The translations under genes were made by a program, and so were the position numbers. Below are positions 42,765 through 49,943 of a DNA stretch of 64,000 bases, piece by piece. The DNA is from Candidatus Saccharibacteria bacterium oral taxon 488. Lineage in GTDB: Bacteria; Patescibacteriota; Saccharimonadia; Saccharimonadales; Saccharimonadaceae. Positions within the stretch are counted from its first letter, which is position 1, and each line of letters opens with the position of its first letter. The notes below the pieces were generated by a model. The model did not search any database, was not told the DNA's origin, and was given only the letters and a program-made list of their open reading frames with translations. The stretch spans positions 558,001 to 622,000 of the forward strand of contig CP039998.1 in assembly GCA_013099015.1 (NCBI GenBank). Reading direction: 5' to 3'.

Positions 42765-43451
42765 ATGACTCCACAAAATACATGTATTCCGCGTGACGTA
42801 CAGCTACAAGCTGCGATGTTCCGTCTTGGCAAGATGGAAGACGAAATCCAGAGCGGCTACGAAATTCTCCGAAAATATCAGAAAACAATAACCATCTTTG
42901 GCTCGGCGCGCACCGACCCGAATAGCGCCTATTACCATGCCGCGAAAGAAACAGCCGAGCGGCTAGCCAAGCTCGGTTACGCTATTGTTTCTGGTGGTGG
43001 ACACGGCATCATGGGCGCCGCCAACGAAGGCGCTAATAAGGCCGTCCAAGAGGGAGCGCGAGCTGCTGGCGGCGAGTCGATCGCGTTCAATATCCGCCTG
43101 CCGCATGAACAGGAAGTCAATAAGTATGCTACCGAGGTGTTTGAGTTTCAGCACTTTGCCCCGCGAAAGATCGTCATGACCATGTTTGCTAATGCCTATA
43201 TTTATTTCCCAGGCGGCTTCGGTACATTGGATGAACTGGCGGAGATATTGACGCTAATCCAGACTGAAAAAGCTAACCGCGCGCCAGTGATCTTGTTTGA
43301 CACAGCATTTTGGAGCGATTTGGATGCCTTTTTCCGCAATCATATGCTGGCTGAGGGAGCTATCGTTGAGAAAGACCTGGATATTTATACTATCACCGAT
43401 AGCGTTGACGAGATCATTGAGCTGGTACAAGCAAATAAGACCTATTGCTGA
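42765..43451 (+). CDS. LOG-family (TIGR00730-type) Rossmann-fold protein
   Basis: 228 residues. The family motif PGGFGTLDELAEILT (PGGxGTxxE) and the phosphate-binding SGGGHGIMGAANEGA are intact; these enzymes release the base from nucleoside 5'-monophosphates (cytokinin-activating in plants, nucleotide N-glycosidase in bacteria). It is often misnamed lysine decarboxylase. It would fit the nucleotide turnover theme but stands alone on the plus strand. A ribosome-binding site and good promoter are upstream. Confidence 0.93.
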   Translation: MTPQNTCIPRDVQLQAAMFRLGKMEDEIQSGYEILRKYQKTITIFGSARTDPNSAYYHAAKETAERLAKLGYAIVSGGGHGIMGAANEGANKAVQEGARAAGGESIAFNIRLPHEQEVNKYATEVFEFQHFAPRKIVMTMFANAYIYFPGGFGTLDELAEILTLIQTEKANRAPVILFDTAFWSDLDAFFRNHMLAEGAIVEKDLDIYTITDSVDEIIELVQANKTYC

Positions 43452-43468
43452 TCACCTATCGTGTCAAT

Positions 43469-44110
43469 TCAGACTTTTTGGGATTTCTTCAGGGTATTTG
43501 TATTTTGCTGGGACTTTTTATGAGGTTTTTTGCTAGCAGATTTTTTAGATTTTACGGGCACGGCAGCTGACTTGCGGCGTTTTGGTTTAGCGTTGGCTAC
43601 CGGTAGCTGGAACGGCGACGCTGACTTGACTGGCTCACCGACGGCCGAGGCAACATAGCAAATCCCGCCCTCGCAGACAACGCGCTCAACAGTCGGCGTG
43701 TGCGTGCGCGGATGGGCTGAAAAACGACGGGTTATTTCATAGCCAAGCCCGCGCTTACCAGATTCGATACGATGCTGACCGTATGGTAATTGATGATGAT
43801 AATTTTCAACGATATCCACCGGATGAAACGAGATAACCTGCCCGTCAAAATCCATCATCACCCAGTCGCTAGCTCTCGCCCAGGCTGCCTGATCAATCCG
43901 CGGCGCAGCAGCCATTAGCGCCTGATACACTTCTCTACCCGTCGTGTCCGCCGGATCAAGCCCCAGTGCACGGATAATTGAATGAGCCCGAGCTAAAATC
44001 TCAGTAATCAACCTCACATCGCTATCGTCACCGGCCATTCGTCTGAGCTCGCTCACGGCAACTCGTGTCCGCACTGAATCACCCAATAATTTTGTTAAGT
44101 TTCTTGACAT
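43469..44110 (-). CDS. Unrecognised protein with Lys-rich C-terminal tail
   Basis: 213 residues, no recognised family. The first 150 residues form a compact cytosolic-looking domain with conserved-looking WVMMDFDGQVISFHPVDI and YHHQLPYGQHRIESGKRG. The last 45 residues are a disordered basic tail (Lys, Ser and Pro repeats such as KSKKSASKKPHKKSQ) that might bind nucleic acid or membrane. It overlaps the PfkB gene by one base and ends the sugar operon. Convergent with the LOG gene, 17 bases away. Confidence 0.7.
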   Translation of the reverse strand: MSRNLTKLLGDSVRTRVAVSELRRMAGDDSDVRLITEILARAHSIIRALGLDPADTTGREVYQALMAAAPRIDQAAWARASDWVMMDFDGQVISFHPVDIVENYHHQLPYGQHRIESGKRGLGYEITRRFSAHPRTHTPTVERVVCEGGICYVASAVGEPVKSASPFQLPVANAKPKRRKSAAVPVKSKKSASKKPHKKSQQNTNTLKKSQKV

Positions 44111-45072
44111 TAAAACTCCTTTTCGCTTAGTGGCATGGCATGTAGTCGCGCACCTTGATATAAGATACCAGTTTTAGCACCAATATGATTGACGACCGAG
44201 CTTGAATTTGCGCTGGCAAATACTACTGCGTCCTTCAGCTGGGCGCCATGAGCCCACTGACTCAAAAAGCCACTGGCAAATGCATCACCTGCGCCAGTCC
44301 GATCAATTGCTGGCACATCCTCGTACATCGCTGCTCTGACAATCGTTACACCATCAGACGCCATCGAGCCATTCACGCCGTCTGTCAGCAACACCACCGG
44401 CACGAGCTCTTTTGCTCGCCGCACCAGCTGTTCCAGATCATCACCCGGCACTAACTGTTGCATCTCTTCTTTGTTCAGTGCCAATACCTCCACATCATCC
44501 AGCAGTCCCATTAACTTCTCGCGCTGTGCTAGCTCTCGCTTGCCTGGATTAAAGCAAATTTTCATACCAGCTGCTCGCGCCTCACGAAATACCTTATCCA
44601 AGACCGTCATCTGACCTGCTAATGTTGATACATACAACCAATCAGCCTCAATATCCGCCACGGTAAAATCAGCCGCGTGATAATGCGTTGATGCGCCGCG
44701 ATACGTCAAAATTGTCCGTTCACCATTTGGCGCCAATAACAATACCGAGTAGCCCGTATTGTATTTTTGGGAAAATCGAACATATCGCGTATCAACATTC
44801 TCGGCGTCCAGATCATCCAGCACTGCTTGGCCAGCCGGATCACGGCCGACAACGCCCAAAAACATCACTTCGTGGCCCTGCCTGGCAAAGGTTACCGCGG
44901 CATTCGTCGCACCCCCACCCGTCGAAAAATGGATCTGGTTGACGTCGGCCTTGGCACCAAGTTCTAACTTAGCAAAACAACGTTCTGGACTGTCGCACAC
45001 CGGAGCCAAGGCGTCTGACTGGCTTAAAAAAACATCCTGCACACCAGCACCAACAGTAATAATTCTTGCCAT
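44110..45072 (-). CDS. PfkB-family carbohydrate kinase
   Basis: Phosphorylates a sugar, sugar phosphate or nucleoside with ATP. 320 residues. The signatures are STGGGATNAAVTFARQGHEV near the N-terminus (substrate loop) and DRTGAGDAFASGFLSQWA at the C-terminus with the catalytic Asp. It overlaps the aldolase by one base (TAATG), so a fructose-6-phosphate or tagatose-6-phosphate kinase acting just before the aldolase is tempting; ribokinase or adenosine kinase activity cannot be excluded. No PfkA-type phosphofructokinase is seen in the window. Confidence 0.9.
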   Translation of the reverse strand: MARIITVGAGVQDVFLSQSDALAPVCDSPERCFAKLELGAKADVNQIHFSTGGGATNAAVTFARQGHEVMFLGVVGRDPAGQAVLDDLDAENVDTRYVRFSQKYNTGYSVLLLAPNGERTILTYRGASTHYHAADFTVADIEADWLYVSTLAGQMTVLDKVFREARAAGMKICFNPGKRELAQREKLMGLLDDVEVLALNKEEMQQLVPGDDLEQLVRRAKELVPVVLLTDGVNGSMASDGVTIVRAAMYEDVPAIDRTGAGDAFASGFLSQWAHGAQLKDAVVFASANSSSVVNHIGAKTGILYQGARLHAMPLSEKEF

Positions 45073-45983
45073 TACACCACCGCCTTTCCGGCTGAACCGA
45101 AGGCCTGAATTTTCGTCTCAACTACTTCCTGAACGGCTGCGTACACCGGTGGCATCAGCTTAACGATGGCATATTCATTTGGATTTTCACGCAAGGTTTT
45201 TTCCAGTGTGGTGCGGAAAGCGTAGCGCATGTCGGAGTTGATGTTGATTTTAGAGACGCCAATTTTTGCTGCGTCCTCAAAATAATGCAGCGGCGTGCCT
45301 GATCCGCCATGAAGCGAAATCTGGCAGTGCAGCGCTTCGCGGATGCGTCCTAATAATTCCAAATCCAAAACTTTCGGCACCGGATACAACCCGTGCAAAT
45401 TACCAATCGCCGCCGCAAAAGTGTCAATTCCCGTCGCCTCTACGAAATCACGCGCGCCTTCTGGCGTGGAAAAGGTTTTCTTAATTTCTTCATAGTCAAT
45501 CGCCTCGGTGTGGACATTTGACGAACCCCAAAAATAATGCGGCTCGGCTTCCACCAACGCGCCGGTGAACTTGGCGTACTCGACAACCTCACGAGTTTTG
45601 GCAATGATTTCCTCGTCCGAGGCATCGTGATTTGCCTGGGAAATATCGATATGCACAAACTCATAACCCGCGTCAATCGCCCGCTTGCATCCCTCCACCG
45701 TTGGCCCGTGATCCAAGTTCAAATACATCTCGATGCCATATTCAGCCTTATAATTATCCACCAGATCGCGCACGTTTTCTAGACCCATAGCCTTCACCTC
45801 GGCGTCGGACACTTCGACCAGCACCGGCGATTGGAGTTTCTGCGCCGCGCGCGCTACCGCGATCAGCGTTTCTTGATTATCAATATTAAACGCCCCGACC
45901 GCAAAATGTTGCGCCCGTGTCCGCTGCATCAAATGGCGCGCATGCGTGGTATTGCGCCGAATGTCAGAAATTGTCAGTCCCAT
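45072..45983 (-). CDS. fba: Class II fructose-bisphosphate aldolase family protein
   Basis: Zinc-dependent aldolase splitting fructose-1,6-bisphosphate (or a related ketose bisphosphate) to two trioses. 303 residues. Zinc and phosphate sites: HFAVGAFNIDNQETL, LNLDHGPTVEGCKRAIDAGY, AIGNLHGLYP and SLHGGSGTPLHYFEDAAKIG with KININSDMRYAF. The usual VEAELGxxGGxED loop is replaced by LVEAEPHYFWGSSNVH, so it is a divergent member. It shares an operon with the PfkB kinase. Tagatose-bisphosphate specificity is possible. Confidence 0.9.
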   Translation of the reverse strand: MGLTISDIRRNTTHARHLMQRTRAQHFAVGAFNIDNQETLIAVARAAQKLQSPVLVEVSDAEVKAMGLENVRDLVDNYKAEYGIEMYLNLDHGPTVEGCKRAIDAGYEFVHIDISQANHDASDEEIIAKTREVVEYAKFTGALVEAEPHYFWGSSNVHTEAIDYEEIKKTFSTPEGARDFVEATGIDTFAAAIGNLHGLYPVPKVLDLELLGRIREALHCQISLHGGSGTPLHYFEDAAKIGVSKININSDMRYAFRTTLEKTLRENPNEYAIVKLMPPVYAAVQEVVETKIQAFGSAGKAVV

Positions 45984-46038
45984 AACCTCGCTTTATCCCT
46001 TATACTACTTATGGTTAGTATAGCAGCGGCGGCGGAAA

Positions 46039-46252
46039 ATGAAAAGAGGCGAAGGGGTTTTACGATTTATTTTTGTACGGTTTTCGTCAAAATGCTGGCC
46101 TTATCTTTTGGCTCATCATAGGGTCAATCCCGATGAGGGAACTTGGTATTTTTACTTATGCAGCAGCATGGGAGATCGCGACACTCGTGACAATTCCCTG
46201 TATAGCTGTGGACGCTCGAGAAATTCCCTGGCGTCTGCGCCAGCCTAAATAA
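46039..46252 (+). pseudogene. Possible frameshifted small membrane-protein gene
   Basis: In the gap between aldolase and transketolase genes, a frame reading NAGLIFWLIIGSIPMRELG and FTYAAAWEIATLVTIPC, then ending in basic residues at TAA 46250-46252, looks like a one- or two-helix membrane protein. It has no start codon in that frame, but deleting one base in the GGGGTTTT run at 46054-46061 would join it to the ATG at 46039 and give about 70 residues. It overlaps the end of the transketolase gene. Otherwise nothing is seen in this gap. Confidence 0.3.
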
Positions 46253-47207
46253 ATGACAGGTTATCTTTTACGTGCCGGACAATTGTTTCAACATCAAGTC
46301 CATGCTTTTGCCATAATTCAGCTACCGAGCCGCTTTCGCCGAACTGGTCGCGGACGCCGATGCGCTTTATTTTGACTGGCAATTTCTCGCCGAGTACTTC
46401 CGCCACCGCGCTGCCAAATCCGCCGGCGATTTGCCCTTCTTCCGCTGTCACCACACGGCCGCATTTTTGGGCGGCGGCAACGACCGCTGCTTCGTCCAGC
46501 GGTTTAATAGTGCTAAAATGCACGACTTCTGCCTGAACGCCGGCGTACGCCAATTGTTCTGCCGCCATGAGGAGTTGATAGGTCATCGTGCCAGTACCTA
46601 GTAACGCCACATCGGTACCCTGCCGCAGTACAGACGCCTGGCTAATCGCCACTTCCCCATCCAAAAACAGCGGCATATCGGCCCGCGGCAACCGCACATA
46701 ATTTGGCCGCGGATCAGTCGCCATCACTGCCGCCATTATTTCGGCCTCGTAGGCATCACCTGGCGCCAAGACCACCATGTTTGGCAGGCTCCGCATCAGC
46801 GCGATATCCTCCAGCATTTGGTGCGTTGCCCCGTCCGCACCGACATTCAGCCCGGCATGTGAACCGACCAGCTTGACCGGCTGGTTATTCAGGCAAATCG
46901 TCGTCCGAATTTGTTCCCAATTACGCCCCGGACTGAACGCCGCATAACTGGCCGCAAACGGGATATTACCCATCGCTGCTAACCCTGAGGCTACTGTTAC
47001 CAGATTTTGCTCTGCCACACCAACCTCAATAAATCGCGGTGCACCAATTTGCTCGGCAAACTCGCCAAAGCCAACACTTTCTGCCAAGTCGGCGCTTAGC
47101 GCAACAACTTGACTATTGTTCATTGCTGTGTGAACTAGCCCATGGCCAAAACTAAGCCGCATCGACGCGGTATTTCCCGCGCGCCAATTGTCCCGCAACA
47201 CACTCAT
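46245..47207 (-). CDS. Transketolase, C-terminal subunit
   Basis: Pyrimidine-binding and C-terminal domains of a split transketolase, which moves two-carbon units between sugars in the non-oxidative pentose phosphate pathway. 320 residues. SADLAESVGFGEFAEQIGAP, RFIEVGVAEQNLVTVASGLA (catalytic Glu of the thiamine diphosphate site), FSPGRNWEQIRT, SHAGLNVGADGATHQMLEDI and VVTAEEGQIAGGFGSAVAEV are typical. It overlaps the N-terminal subunit gene by four bases (ATGA). Confidence 0.95.
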   Translation of the reverse strand: MSVLRDNWRAGNTASMRLSFGHGLVHTAMNNSQVVALSADLAESVGFGEFAEQIGAPRFIEVGVAEQNLVTVASGLAAMGNIPFAASYAAFSPGRNWEQIRTTICLNNQPVKLVGSHAGLNVGADGATHQMLEDIALMRSLPNMVVLAPGDAYEAEIMAAVMATDPRPNYVRLPRADMPLFLDGEVAISQASVLRQGTDVALLGTGTMTYQLLMAAEQLAYAGVQAEVVHFSTIKPLDEAAVVAAAQKCGRVVTAEEGQIAGGFGSAVAEVLGEKLPVKIKRIGVRDQFGESGSVAELWQKHGLDVETIVRHVKDNLSFI

Positions 47208-48064
47208 GCGCCTACTGCTCCTTCCGACTGTTTCCCGGCTGATAGACCCAATTTTGCCAGCGCCGCAGCGGCCTGCTCAGCATTTGGCGCCTTGCCGTGC
47301 CACCGATAATCACCCTCCATAAAATCAACGCCGCGCCCGGGTATCGTATGCGCGATAATCACGCTCGGCTGCTCGCGTACTGCCTGCGCCACTTCAACCG
47401 CCGCGATAATTTGTGTCATGTCATGCCCGTCAATTTCCTGCGCCTGCCAGCCGAAACTGCGCCATTTCTCGCCCAAATCATCCAGCGGCATGACCTGCTC
47501 AGTATCGCCGCCAATTTGAATATTATTACGATCAATGATGGCTATTAGCCGGCCTAATTTATACTTGGCTGCAAACATCGCCACTTCCCAAATATTACCC
47601 TCATCAAGTTCACCGTCGCCTAAACTACAATATAAGAAGCGCTCCGAATTCTGCAAATACTGCAAATGATACGCCATACCGGCAGCCTGACTGAGACCGC
47701 AGCCAAGCGGCCCGCTGGTCGTCTCTAGCCCTGATAATTTCACCCGCTCCGGATGGCCTTGTAGCCGCGAGCCAAACTGCCGCAAACTCATTAACTCTGA
47801 TTCCGATAAAAATCCGCGCATCGCCATCGCTGCGTATAGCAGCGGCGCATAATGGCCATTGCTCATGACGAACAGATCGCGATCAGGCCGATCCGGTTCT
47901 TCTGGCCGCAATCTAAGAATCCGAAAATACAGCACTGCCATCACATCAGCAAACCCCAGCGGCCCTGCCACATGACCGCTGCCAGCAGCCGTCACTTGGC
48001 GAATAATCAGCTGCCGTAACTCTTGCGCCTTCTTTTCTAGCTGGCCAGTCGTGAGTTGGCTCAT
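47204..48064 (-). CDS. Transketolase, N-terminal subunit
   Basis: Thiamine-diphosphate-binding half of the split transketolase. 286 residues. AGSGHVAGPLGFADVMAVLY is the family entry motif, SNGHYAPLLYAAMAMRG follows, and the metal/TPP motif GDGELDEGNIWEVAMFAAKY is intact, ending IDRNNIQIGG. Works as a complex with the next gene product. It starts six bases after rpe. Confidence 0.96.
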   Translation of the reverse strand: MSQLTTGQLEKKAQELRQLIIRQVTAAGSGHVAGPLGFADVMAVLYFRILRLRPEEPDRPDRDLFVMSNGHYAPLLYAAMAMRGFLSESELMSLRQFGSRLQGHPERVKLSGLETTSGPLGCGLSQAAGMAYHLQYLQNSERFLYCSLGDGELDEGNIWEVAMFAAKYKLGRLIAIIDRNNIQIGGDTEQVMPLDDLGEKWRSFGWQAQEIDGHDMTQIIAAVEVAQAVREQPSVIIAHTIPGRGVDFMEGDYRWHGKAPNAEQAAAALAKLGLSAGKQSEGAVGA

Positions 48065-48070
48065 GGTAAA

Positions 48071-48721
48071 CTACCCGAGCACACCCGTCTTGCTAATTTC
48101 CTGCTGGAGTTTAGCGAACATTGCTGGTGGATCAGTTGCTTTTTGGATTGTCCCACCAACGTTCAGGACGTTCACGCCGCCCTGAACAAGGCTATAAGCA
48201 TTGTCAACCATCACACCACCATCCCAACCAATTTCAACATTCGGATTAATCATCTTGACGAGCCGAATTTTTTCCAGCTGCATCAGGCTGGCTGTTCCGC
48301 CAAACTTACCTAGCTCACCGCTGAAAATCAGGACATGCTCTGCCTCTTTGATAAGCTCTTCGACGGTTTGCGGCACTGTTGGCTTGAGCAGTGCTAGCCC
48401 GGCCATAATACCCGAGCGCTTAATTTCTTTGAGTGCCCCCAACACGTCGCCTTCGGCCTCGGCATGAATGATAATCAAGTGCGGCCTCAGTGCAATTAAC
48501 TTTGGTACATACTCATCTAGTTTGTTCACCATAGCGTGAATATCAATCGTCCAACCTTCTGGTGCCCATAATTCTGGGATGCTGACCGTAAAGGTTGGCG
48601 CAAATTCACCATCAGTCAAATCGATATGCACCCGCTCAGCAAAGCCGGTAATTCTATCGACTTGCTCTTTGTATTGCTGGGCATTTTCTGCCAAAATTGC
48701 CGGGGCGATAACACTACTCAT
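48071..48721 (-). CDS. rpe: Ribulose-phosphate 3-epimerase
   Basis: Interconverts ribulose-5-phosphate and xylulose-5-phosphate. 216-residue TIM barrel. IAPAILAENAQQYKEQVDRI at the start, VHIDLTDGEFAPTFTVSIPE and DIHAMVNKLDEYVP are Rpe-like; in the end strand GWDGGVMVDNAYSLVQGGVN and LNVGGTIQKATDPPA replace the usual VDGGI and AGSAxF. The standard M-D-V-M/S-D-G active site reads HIDLTDG, so it is a divergent member, but its operon makes the assignment likely. Overlaps rpiB by four bases. Confidence 0.82.
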   Translation of the reverse strand: MSSVIAPAILAENAQQYKEQVDRITGFAERVHIDLTDGEFAPTFTVSIPELWAPEGWTIDIHAMVNKLDEYVPKLIALRPHLIIIHAEAEGDVLGALKEIKRSGIMAGLALLKPTVPQTVEELIKEAEHVLIFSGELGKFGGTASLMQLEKIRLVKMINPNVEIGWDGGVMVDNAYSLVQGGVNVLNVGGTIQKATDPPAMFAKLQQEISKTGVLG

Positions 48722-49170
48722 ACGATTTCATCCAGTTGCGCATTGCGCCGATTATACCGCGGGGCATCCGCGTATGCAGTATTGAGCCACGTTTCAACAA
48801 TGCCCTTCCAGGCAGCTTCGTTATCCTCGAGGACCCTAGCCGGCAGGCATAATACATTCGAATTATTGTCACGCCGCGTCATCCTCGCCTCATGTGCATC
48901 CCAAATAACACTGGCGCGGATCCCCTTAAAACGATTCGCCGCCATACACATACCCTGACCGCCGCCGCAAATTAAAATTGCCCGTGGATCATCCTCGCCA
49001 TCACCAATCACTCGCAGCGCTGCCGCTGCCGCAAACTGTGGAAAGTCGTCATCAGGATTAAGCTCACGACCACCGACATCCTCGACTGCGTAGCCACTTT
49101 TCGCCAAATACGCAAATACTTTTTCTTTCAGCGCAAACCCGCAATGATCTGAACCAAGATAAATCTTCAT
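48718..49170 (-). CDS. rpiB: Ribose-5-phosphate isomerase B
   Basis: Interconverts ribose-5-phosphate and ribulose-5-phosphate. 150 residues from MKIYLGSDHCGFALKEKVFA, the RpiB N-terminus (GSDHAGxxLK). The catalytic Cys lies in AILICGGGQGMCMAANRFKG and the anion-binding Arg/His in IWDAHEARMTRRDNNSNVLC. It is the first gene of the rpiB-rpe-tktN-tktC series. The start is fixed by a TATACT box six bases upstream. Confidence 0.95.
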   Translation of the reverse strand: MKIYLGSDHCGFALKEKVFAYLAKSGYAVEDVGGRELNPDDDFPQFAAAAALRVIGDGEDDPRAILICGGGQGMCMAANRFKGIRASVIWDAHEARMTRRDNNSNVLCLPARVLEDNEAAWKGIVETWLNTAYADAPRYNRRNAQLDEIV

Positions 49171-49176
49171 GGGTTT

Positions 49177-49182
49177 AGTATA
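49177..49182 (-). promoter_or_regulatory. -10 box of the pentose phosphate operon, leaderless
   Basis: TATACT on the minus strand, ending six bases before the rpiB ATG. Confidence 0.55.
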
Positions 49183-49233
49183 AGCGGTTTGGGCGATATT
49201 TGCAACCAATCAAGTCCTTGGAAGCTCAACTCA

Positions 49234-49923
49234 TTACGTCGAGCCGCAGCCAGCCAACACCTTACCCATCGCCTCTTTTTCTGCATTTGTTACCCACAGA
49301 CGATATTTACGCTTGATCGCCACCTGCCGTTCAATGTACTGACAGCGAAACGGTTTGTTAGGAGGCAGCCAGGTTGCCGCGTCGCCATCGCCTTTGGCTT
49401 GGTTGGCCGGACCGTCAGCAGCCAACAAATTCAGCGGGTCGTTTGCCAATTTTTCTCGTTCCTCACGTGGTAGTTGCTGTGCACCTTTCTGCCACGCATC
49501 ACTTAACGCCACCACGTGATCAATTTGTACTTTCGACGAAGTCTCTGGCCCGCGCTGAAACTTGATCGTCCGGCCGGTATACGGGTCACGTAGTGTCCCG
49601 GCCAACACGCGACATTTATCATCAATTTTTGTTTCCGTTAGATCCCGCGCCAGGATCACCTCGCGCACCGAACAGCCGCTCATTTTGCCCCAACCATCAC
49701 TAAATTGTTTGCGGCTATAGCCCGTTTTGGATGCGCGACCTTTAACCTCTAGTTTAGCTAACTCCGCCTGAGCGTTTGAATCACCAAATAATTGCCGCTG
49801 CATAGACGGCGAAGTCGGCGCAACCCGCGGCTGCTGTAGCTGCACCGCCCACACTACTGCACCCACTACCGCCGTGACAAGCAGTACCGTTATCTGCCGC
49901 CGTCTAATTTTCCTCGTTGCCAT
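49234..49923 (-). CDS. Secreted HNH-type nuclease (DUF1524-like)
   Basis: 229 residues starting MATRKIRRRQ, with an N-terminal membrane helix or signal (ITVLLVTAVVGAVVWAVQL) putting the rest outside. The HNH/beta-beta-alpha-metal region reads KVQIDHVVALSDAWQKGA then NDPLNLLAADGPANQAKGD and DAATWLPPNKPFRCQYIERQ, matching secreted DUF1524/GmrSD-C nucleases (D-H-V-V, N-L, N-x-x-K-x-D). Cys residues (SGCSV, DDKCRV, FRCQY, AGCGST) probably form disulfides. It likely degrades external DNA for salvage or uptake. Divergent from a peptidase gene via a 20-base shared promoter. Confidence 0.9.
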   Translation of the reverse strand: MATRKIRRRQITVLLVTAVVGAVVWAVQLQQPRVAPTSPSMQRQLFGDSNAQAELAKLEVKGRASKTGYSRKQFSDGWGKMSGCSVREVILARDLTETKIDDKCRVLAGTLRDPYTGRTIKFQRGPETSSKVQIDHVVALSDAWQKGAQQLPREEREKLANDPLNLLAADGPANQAKGDGDAATWLPPNKPFRCQYIERQVAIKRKYRLWVTNAEKEAMGKVLAGCGST

Positions 49924-49943
49924 ATTTATATTATAATAAAAGT
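49924..49943. promoter_or_regulatory. Bidirectional promoter, HNH nuclease / M1 aminopeptidase
   Basis: The minus -10 TATAAT (49930-49935) and plus -10 TATAAT (49932-49937) overlap within ATTATAAT, each ending six bases before its ATG. Confidence 0.65.
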
